This document shows positions 59,215 through 64,000 of a stretch of 64,000 bases of DNA, piece by piece (the first letter of the stretch is position 1; each line of letters starts with the position of its first letter). Where the stretch lies: contig JAEZDD010000004.1 in assembly GCA_023429785.1 (NCBI GenBank), positions 62,001 through 126,000 on the forward strand, given 5' to 3'. This DNA comes from Bacillota bacterium. GTDB lineage: Bacteria; Bacillota; Clostridia; Oscillospirales; Ruminococcaceae. Made by a program: the position numbers and the translations under genes. The notes below the pieces were generated by a model. It was not told the origin of the DNA and made no database searches. It saw only the letters and a program-made list of their open reading frames with translations.

Positions 59215-59357
59215 TAACCACATCTCCTTTAAAATATTATTCGGCAAATTTTACAAATATATTCAACTAAAAATAAAAAAGTGTTTATTTTCGCTCGTAT
59301 TTGTAATATAATATAACTAGGCACAAAATTAACAAATTTCAGAGAGCAGGTTTGGCA

Positions 59358-60743
59358 ATGGACAAAAACATACTTAAAGATAAAAAACACATACATTTTA
59401 TTGGGATAGGCGGCTCGGGAATGTATCCTCTGGCTCAGATTCTTCATTCGCAGGGCTATTATCTGACCGGCTCGGACAATAATGAGACGGAAACTCTCGA
59501 TGCTGTTAGAAAGATGGGCATCCCCGTTTTCGTGGGTCAAAGAGCCGAAAACATCGATGGCGCTGACCTTATTGTTCATACTGCGGCGATAATGGAGGAT
59601 AATCCTGAGCTTGTTGCGGCGAGGGCTTCCACTGTCCCTGTCCTTGAAAGAAGCGAGCTTTTAGGGCTTGTCACAACATGGTATGACAACGCTCTCTGCG
59701 TATGCGGAACCCACGGGAAGACAACAACAACCTCAATGCTCACTCAGATAATGATTGAGGAGGGGGTTGACATTTCTGCTGTCATCGGCGGGAAGCTCCC
59801 TTGTATCGGCGGGAGCGGAAGAGCCGGGAAAAGTGATGTAATGGTTTGTGAGGCATGTGAGTTTGTTGACACCTTCTTAAAGCTATCCCCTGATGTCGCT
59901 ATTGTCTTGAACATTGACGCTGACCATCTTGATTATTTCAAAACGCTTGAAAATATAATCAAGTCATTTCATAAATTCTGTGAAAAAACCACCAAGGCGA
60001 TTATTATTAACGGTGATGACGCTAATTCGCTTAAGGCGATTGAGGGCATAACAGGGAAAGAGATAATTACCTTCGGCTTTGAGGACACAAATGACTACTA
60101 CCCTATTATAAAAAATAGTGCTGGGATGCAGACTGACTTCACGCTTATGTATCGAGAAGAAAAGATAGCTGACCTGTCAATTCACGTTCCCGGACGACAC
60201 AATGTTCTGAATGCAGTCGCCGCTATTGCCGGCGCACTTTATATGGGGGTAAGCATTGACGGGATTGCGCTCGGTCTTCAGGGCTTCAGGGGCGCGGGTC
60301 GCCGTTTTGAAAAAATCGACGAGGTTTGCGGCGTGACCATTGTTGACGATTATGCTCACCATCCTGCTGAAATCGCAGTCACATTAAAGGCGGCTAAAAG
60401 CCTTGACTTTAAGCGAGTATGGGCGATTCACCAGCCCTTCACATATTCAAGAACCTCAATGCTTCTTGATGATTTCGCCGAGGTTTTAAAAATCGCTGAC
60501 AAAGCCGTTCTGACTGAAATAATGGGCTCTAGAGAAAAGAATACGTATAATATATATTCGGCTGACCTGGCGAAAAAAATACCCGGCTGTGTCTGGTTTG
60601 AAACCTTTGACGAGGTGGTTGACTTCACGGCGGAAAATGTTAAGGCGGGCGACCTTGTCATCACACTAGGCTGCGGTGATGTTTATAAAGTCGCTAAAAA
60701 GCTAGCTATTAAGCTTGCGAAAAGGCTTCACGAAAAGGGATAG
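59358..60743 (+). CDS. murC: UDP-N-acetylmuramate--L-alanine ligase
   Basis: MurC adds L-alanine to UDP-MurNAc. The 461-residue protein has FIGIGGSGMYPLAQIL at the N-terminal Rossmann fold, the ATP site CGTHGKTTTTSM (about residues 114-125), a central LNIDADHLDYFKTL, and the C-terminal GCGDVYKVAK. The ATG at 59358 is preferred over a TTG six bases earlier. lexA follows after 14 bp, so the two are probably co-transcribed. Confidence 0.96.
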   Translation: MDKNILKDKKHIHFIGIGGSGMYPLAQILHSQGYYLTGSDNNETETLDAVRKMGIPVFVGQRAENIDGADLIVHTAAIMEDNPELVAARASTVPVLERSELLGLVTTWYDNALCVCGTHGKTTTTSMLTQIMIEEGVDISAVIGGKLPCIGGSGRAGKSDVMVCEACEFVDTFLKLSPDVAIVLNIDADHLDYFKTLENIIKSFHKFCEKTTKAIIINGDDANSLKAIEGITGKEIITFGFEDTNDYYPIIKNSAGMQTDFTLMYREEKIADLSIHVPGRHNVLNAVAAIAGALYMGVSIDGIALGLQGFRGAGRRFEKIDEVCGVTIVDDYAHHPAEIAVTLKAAKSLDFKRVWAIHQPFTYSRTSMLLDDFAEVLKIADKAVLTEIMGSREKNTYNIYSADLAKKIPGCVWFETFDEVVDFTAENVKAGDLVITLGCGDVYKVAKKLAIKLAKRLHEKG

Positions 60744-60757
60744 AAAGGATTAAAAAA

Positions 60758-61342
60758 ATGAAGGTAAGTGAAAAGGACAGAAAGGTTTTTGAATTCATAA
60801 AGAAAAGGCTCGAGGATGGCTTCGCCCCAACTGTTCGTGAAATATGCGAGGAATTTGGGTTTAAATCAACCTCAACAGCGCACAGGAGTGTTCAAACGCT
60901 GACCGATAACGGCTATCTTGAAAAAGGGAACAATCAGAACAGGGCGATTAGAATCGCCGGACGCGGCTCAGTCAGAGTTCCTCTGGTGGGGACGGTTACA
61001 GCCGGTGTCCCGATTACTGCGATTGAGGACATCACTGATTACATAAACTTTAATCCTCAAAAAAGTCATTCTTCTGAACTGTTTGCGCTAAAGGTGCGTG
61101 GCGAAAGCATGATTAATGTCGGGATACTTGACGGTGATATTGTTATTGTTGAAAAAACCGAGTATTCTGAAAACGGTGAAATTGTTGTTGTTATGGTTGA
61201 TGACGAGGAAGCCACTGTGAAAAGATTTTTCAAGGAGAACGGGAAGTTCAGGCTTCAGCCTGAAAACGATACTATGGAGCCTATAATTGTTGACAACGTC
61301 AAGATACTCGGGAAGGTTTTGGCGGTTATCCGTTATTTATAA
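60758..61342 (+). CDS. lexA: SOS response repressor LexA
   Basis: The 194-residue protein has a winged-helix DNA-binding domain (1-70, APTVREICEEFGFKSTSTAH) and a S24 protease domain. The self-cleavage Ala-Gly pair is in TVTAGVP (residues 82-83), the catalytic serine in GESM (117) and the lysine in ATVKRF (155). All are intact, so RecA-stimulated cleavage is expected. AGAAAGGATT precedes the ATG. I saw no obvious SOS box in front of murC or lexA. Confidence 0.97.
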   Translation: MKVSEKDRKVFEFIKKRLEDGFAPTVREICEEFGFKSTSTAHRSVQTLTDNGYLEKGNNQNRAIRIAGRGSVRVPLVGTVTAGVPITAIEDITDYINFNPQKSHSSELFALKVRGESMINVGILDGDIVIVEKTEYSENGEIVVVMVDDEEATVKRFFKENGKFRLQPENDTMEPIIVDNVKILGKVLAVIRYL

Positions 61343-61363
61343 GAATTTAAAATAAATAGCCTA

Positions 61364-61400
61364 ACAAAAAAGGTGTAACCATTTCGGTTACACCTTAAAT
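61364..61400. terminator. Terminator between lexA and the radical SAM gene
   Basis: AAGGTGTAACC (61370-61380) pairs with GGTTACACCTT (61386-61396). A run of A on the left gives a good T-tract on the minus strand; the plus side (TTAAATTT) is weaker. Confidence 0.82.
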
Positions 61401-62945
61401 TTATGCTGCCTTCTTATTCGCCTTTTCAGTCTTCTTCATTCGGCGGTTAACTCTGCCTTTTCTCAAGGCGAGATATAGCTTTGGCATTTTGTTGATTAAA
61501 AATCTCTTTAGCCCTTGGGTGAGGTTTTCATTAAAATCGTGAAGTGCATTTAAAAGCTTTCGTGGGGTGAGCTTCCCGACGAAAATTCCGTCATACATCT
61601 TCTCGAGTGGAACCCCCAGCCATTTCGGGAGCTTTCTGGCGCCCTTATAAAGCTTAATAAAAGTCATGAAGAAGTTCGCCGCGAACAAAACCTCGTGCTC
61701 AGGGAACTGCTTTTGCTTTAGCGGGACACGAGTTCCCGGTGGAATAACATCAGGGACAAAGCCTGCCTCCTTGGCTATTTCACAAAGAACAGTCATCGGA
61801 TAAGGATAGAAAATGTTCGGGATAACTCGGTCAGGATTAAGCTCAACATTCAGCTTGATTGTTGAAAGAGCCAGCTTTAAATCCTCATGAGGAAGCCCAA
61901 GGATGTTATATGTCATAGAAGTAATATTATGCTTATGGAACCAAGCGAAAGCATTTTTCATCTGCTCGTTGTTCATCATTCTCTTGAGATATTTTTTTCT
62001 CAGCTCATCGTTACCGGTTTCAACGCCGACATCAATCATATAACAGCCGGCCTCTTTAAGCTTAATAACAGTTTCCTCAGTCATTATATCAAGGCGGAGA
62101 TTACAGGTGAACGGGAGGTGGATTTCCTTAATATACATTTCTATGAATTCATAAAACCAGTCGTCATACATGTTAAAAATTGCATCTCTGAAATTAATGA
62201 ACTCAATAAACGGGAATTTTTTAAGAAGAGTTCTTAGATAATTCATTGCATTTTCAGGTGAACGGAATCTCGCATAGTTTCGCTTGTTAGGATAAACCTG
62301 TCTGAACTGTGAGTTCCCGCAATAGGTACAGCTGAACAAGCATCCCCTCGAAAGCATAACAAGAGCAGTTTTCAGCTTTGCATGCTCAAGTGTAGGATAA
62401 TCAAACAAGTCAAAATCAGGGAATGGCAACTCGTCAAGGTTCTCTAAAAGAGGTCTGACAGGGTTCTTAATTATCTCGCCGTTGACCTTGAAATACATAC
62501 TTTGAATGTCATAGAAATCTCCGTCAAAAAATCTGTCGCAAAGCTCACGGACAGGGTATTCCCCCTCGCCGATACAAGCACAGTCAATCCCCTCGGCGGC
62601 GATAACCTCATCAGGAACGAGTGTAACATGATAGCTCCCGCAGAAGGTGAAGACATTTGAAATTTCCTTTAGCCAGACAGCCATATTCTTTATGTCAGGG
62701 AAAGCTGTTGTTCGGGTTGAAAAACCGACAATATCGCAATCATAGCTCTTGAATTTTTGAATGAACTCTTCCTTGCTATGCGGATATAAAAGGTGCATAA
62801 GCGAAACCTCGTGACCGGCAGCCTTAACCACCGCTGAGATTGATGCCAGCCCCTCGGCATAGCTCCCGCCGGAATTTTTCGGCGAATTAGCTTCCTCAAG
62901 ATAGTCAGGGTATATTAATAAAAGCTTAACTTTCTTACTTCCCAT
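61401..62945 (-). CDS. B12-binding radical SAM protein
   Basis: The 514-residue protein has an N-terminal cobalamin-binding domain (LLLIYPDYLEE to about 150, with IGEGEYPVREL) and a radical SAM domain with the cluster motif CLFSCTYCGN (about residues 204-212). The C-terminal part after 400 is basic. The layout resembles class B radical SAM methylases and BchE-like enzymes, whose substrates range from antibiotics to phosphinates and lipids. There are no biosynthetic partners next to it, so the substrate is unknown. The DUF4321 gene is upstream on the same strand, but a terminator-like hairpin and a new promoter lie between. Confidence 0.9.
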   Translation of the reverse strand: MGSKKVKLLLIYPDYLEEANSPKNSGGSYAEGLASISAVVKAAGHEVSLMHLLYPHSKEEFIQKFKSYDCDIVGFSTRTTAFPDIKNMAVWLKEISNVFTFCGSYHVTLVPDEVIAAEGIDCACIGEGEYPVRELCDRFFDGDFYDIQSMYFKVNGEIIKNPVRPLLENLDELPFPDFDLFDYPTLEHAKLKTALVMLSRGCLFSCTYCGNSQFRQVYPNKRNYARFRSPENAMNYLRTLLKKFPFIEFINFRDAIFNMYDDWFYEFIEMYIKEIHLPFTCNLRLDIMTEETVIKLKEAGCYMIDVGVETGNDELRKKYLKRMMNNEQMKNAFAWFHKHNITSMTYNILGLPHEDLKLALSTIKLNVELNPDRVIPNIFYPYPMTVLCEIAKEAGFVPDVIPPGTRVPLKQKQFPEHEVLFAANFFMTFIKLYKGARKLPKWLGVPLEKMYDGIFVGKLTPRKLLNALHDFNENLTQGLKRFLINKMPKLYLALRKGRVNRRMKKTEKANKKAA

Positions 62946-62987
62946 TATTTTTCCTCCGTGCTTAGTGTATTAAAATATAACATAATT

Positions 62988-63016
62988 AGTATATCACTTA
63001 ACAAAATAAAACGCAA
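62988..63016 (-). promoter_or_regulatory. Promoter of the radical SAM gene
   Basis: On the minus strand TTGCGT (63011-63016) and TATACT (62988-62993) are spaced by 17 bp. Confidence 0.6.
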
Positions 63017-63044
63017 CAAAAATAGCAAAGCTATAACAGCTTGC
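63017..63044 (-). terminator. Probable terminator after the DUF4321 gene
   Basis: GCAAAGCT (63025-63032) and AGCTTGC (63038-63044) pair with one bulge; the minus strand continues TATTTTTG. Confidence 0.5.
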
Positions 63045-63058
63045 CAAAAATTTCAAAA

Positions 63059-63334
63059 TTATAGCGACTTGCAGCTTTTCGAATAAATAAAAATCGAAAG
63101 GATAACAGTGAAAATCTGAGCAATTGTGACCTTCATTGTGAAGCCTAAAGCAAATTTAAGAATAATAAGGTCAACAACAGCAGGCTTCTCTGTCGAAAGC
63201 CCAATTTCCTGCCCCCATGAGAGCCAGTTAAGATAGCGGTTATCGCGGCATAGATAGCTTATGAAAGCACCGGCAGTAATACCGGCCAGAATGAAAAATA
63301 TGAAAGCAATAGTCTTTTTAAAATCCTTTGTCAT
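63059..63334 (-). CDS. DUF4321 two-TM membrane protein
   Basis: The 91-residue protein has two transmembrane helices (about 7-27 and 66-85) around an external loop containing YLNWLSWGQEIGLSTEKPAV. The loop and ILKFALGFTMKVTIAQI match DUF4321 proteins of Clostridia, of unknown function. The ATG at 63334 is chosen because AGGA lies upstream; an ATG 18 bp earlier has no RBS. In related genomes it sits near division or cell-shape genes, but no such link is visible here. Confidence 0.8.
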   Translation of the reverse strand: MTKDFKKTIAFIFFILAGITAGAFISYLCRDNRYLNWLSWGQEIGLSTEKPAVVDLIILKFALGFTMKVTIAQIFTVILSIFIYSKSCKSL

Positions 63335-63361
63335 TTTCTCAAGTCCTTTCATTTAAACAGA

Positions 63362-63393
63362 CATAACAAAACAGGCGGTGAATAACCGCCTGT
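63362..63393 (-). terminator. Intrinsic terminator after the S1-domain gene
   Basis: ACAGGCGGT (63371-63379) pairs with ACCGCCTGT (63385-63393); on the minus strand TTTTGTTATG follows. Confidence 0.82.
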
Positions 63394-63403
63394 AAAATTA
63401 ACA

Positions 63404-63913
63404 TTAACCCTTTGGACCGGAACGTCTGGAGCCGCTCTTCCTCTTGCCCTCCATGATTTTTTTAAGGTCACACATTTTTTCCTCGCTGTTCTGCTTGAAC
63501 TTGCTCAGCATATCCTCAAAAGCAGATTCAGGAGTAGAGGGAGCAGACTTTCTCTCATTCTGTCGACGGTTATCATAGGGTCGCTTGTTCCCCCCGCTAA
63601 AATCTCTTTCACGAGGAGCGGCATGAGAAGAATTGTCATCTCTTCTGTTGTTGAACTGTTTTGGTTGGCGCGGGGGAGCGTCCTGAGCCTTTTTTATTGA
63701 AAGGCTGATTTTTTTGTCATCACCGATAGAAAGAACCTTAACCTTGACTGTCTGGCCCTCCTGGATATGGTCGGTAATTTCATTAACAAAAGTATTTGCT
63801 ACTTCTGAAATATGTACCATCCCAGTTGTTTCGCTATCAATTTCAACAAATGCCCCGAACTTTGTGATACCAGTAATTTTGCCCTCATAGATTTTTCCAA
63901 CTTCAAGTTGCAT
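63404..63913 (-). CDS. S1 RNA-binding domain protein (YabR/GSP13-like)
   Basis: The 169-residue protein has one S1 domain (about 1-75): VGKIYEGKITGITKFGAFVE, GMVHISEVAN and KVKVLSIGDDKKISLSIKKA. A disordered, Arg/Asn/Pro-rich linker follows, then a short helix (about 130-155) and a basic GSRRSGPKG tail. Similar proteins (YabR, GSP13) bind ribosomes or RNA. In many Firmicutes this gene follows divIC; the upstream neighbour is outside the window. A TATAAT-like -10 with a weak -35 lies about 40 bp upstream. Confidence 0.88.
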   Translation of the reverse strand: MQLEVGKIYEGKITGITKFGAFVEIDSETTGMVHISEVANTFVNEITDHIQEGQTVKVKVLSIGDDKKISLSIKKAQDAPPRQPKQFNNRRDDNSSHAAPRERDFSGGNKRPYDNRRQNERKSAPSTPESAFEDMLSKFKQNSEEKMCDLKKIMEGKRKSGSRRSGPKG

Positions 63914-64000
63914 ACAGAAATAATATTCCTCTCTTTTAACATAATCGTATTATAATAAAGCTCACCGAGCTAGTTTTTAGAAGTGTCATAAAAACGAATT

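Noticed and set aside
1..64000. Bacillus-type Noc binding sites (ATTTCCCGGGAAAT)
   Set aside because: No exact or near copy was seen; the CCCGGG-containing places are inside coding sequence without the flanks.
1..64000. CRISPR arrays, insertion sequences, prophage or integrase genes
   Set aside because: No spaced direct-repeat arrays, transposase or recombinase frames were found; gene order is that of a conserved chromosomal core with small accessory blocks.

Overview
The window is the replication-origin region of a Gram-positive, spore-forming-lineage bacterium, most likely a member of the Clostridia and tentatively Oscillospirales-like. The evidence is the gene order serS / parB(spo0J)-parA(soj)-noc-rsmG-mnmG-mnmE-jag-yidC-yidD-rnpA-rpmH / dnaA-dnaN-yaaA-recF-remB-gyrB-gyrA, low-to-moderate GC, AGGAGG-type ribosome binding sites, frequent TTG/GTG starts, relatives of BofA and SpoVG, and a single-chain pyruvate:ferredoxin oxidoreductase. 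No rRNA, tRNA, IS element, prophage or CRISPR array was found.

Origin (1-20040). Transcription diverges between rpmH (minus) and dnaA (plus). The left arm carries the tRNA-modification, membrane-insertion and chromosome-segregation genes with three perfect parS palindromes. The right arm carries the replication and gyrase genes. The dnaA-dnaN gap holds a textbook-like DnaA-trio, (ACT)6 followed by an AT-rich tract, among many copies of a divergent box, TTTTNAACA. The same box lies in the spacer of the dnaA promoter and recurs as a six-copy cluster near 28.6 kb. The DnaA helix-turn-helix signature is altered (KRDHSTMTISY where GGRDHTTVxHA is usual), which may explain the altered box.

Middle (20041-42607). 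Small housekeeping and sporulation-family genes (NUDIX, DUF2508, BofA-like, DUF378) precede a possible structured RNA, metG, tatD, a GT2 glycosyltransferase and a serC-serA operon. An ECF sigma gene follows, paired with a membrane-anchored COG4880-type beta-propeller protein that is a candidate anti-sigma/sensor. A minus-strand accessory block then encodes three zinc-ribbon single-pass membrane proteins, a DUF6320 membrane protein and a condensation-fold acyltransferase. A plus-strand run follows: zapA, a U32/RlhA-like protein, dut, an amidohydrolase, a flavodoxin-domain protein and an orphan alpha subunit of class I fumarase.

Right part (42608-64000). This holds POR, a 39-residue membrane peptide behind a 12-bp inverted repeat, and the argS-DUF1934-murI-ddl group. 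The ribosomal/transcription cluster rpmG-secE-nusG-rplK-rplA-rplJ-rplL has two rRNA-mimic L1-binding leaders and an L10 leader with an attenuator. The remainder is a YfhO membrane protein, a catalytically degenerate M14-like protein, nudF, spoVG, murC-lexA, a B12-binding radical SAM protein, DUF4321 and an S1-domain protein. Convergent genes are usually separated by bidirectional hairpin terminators.
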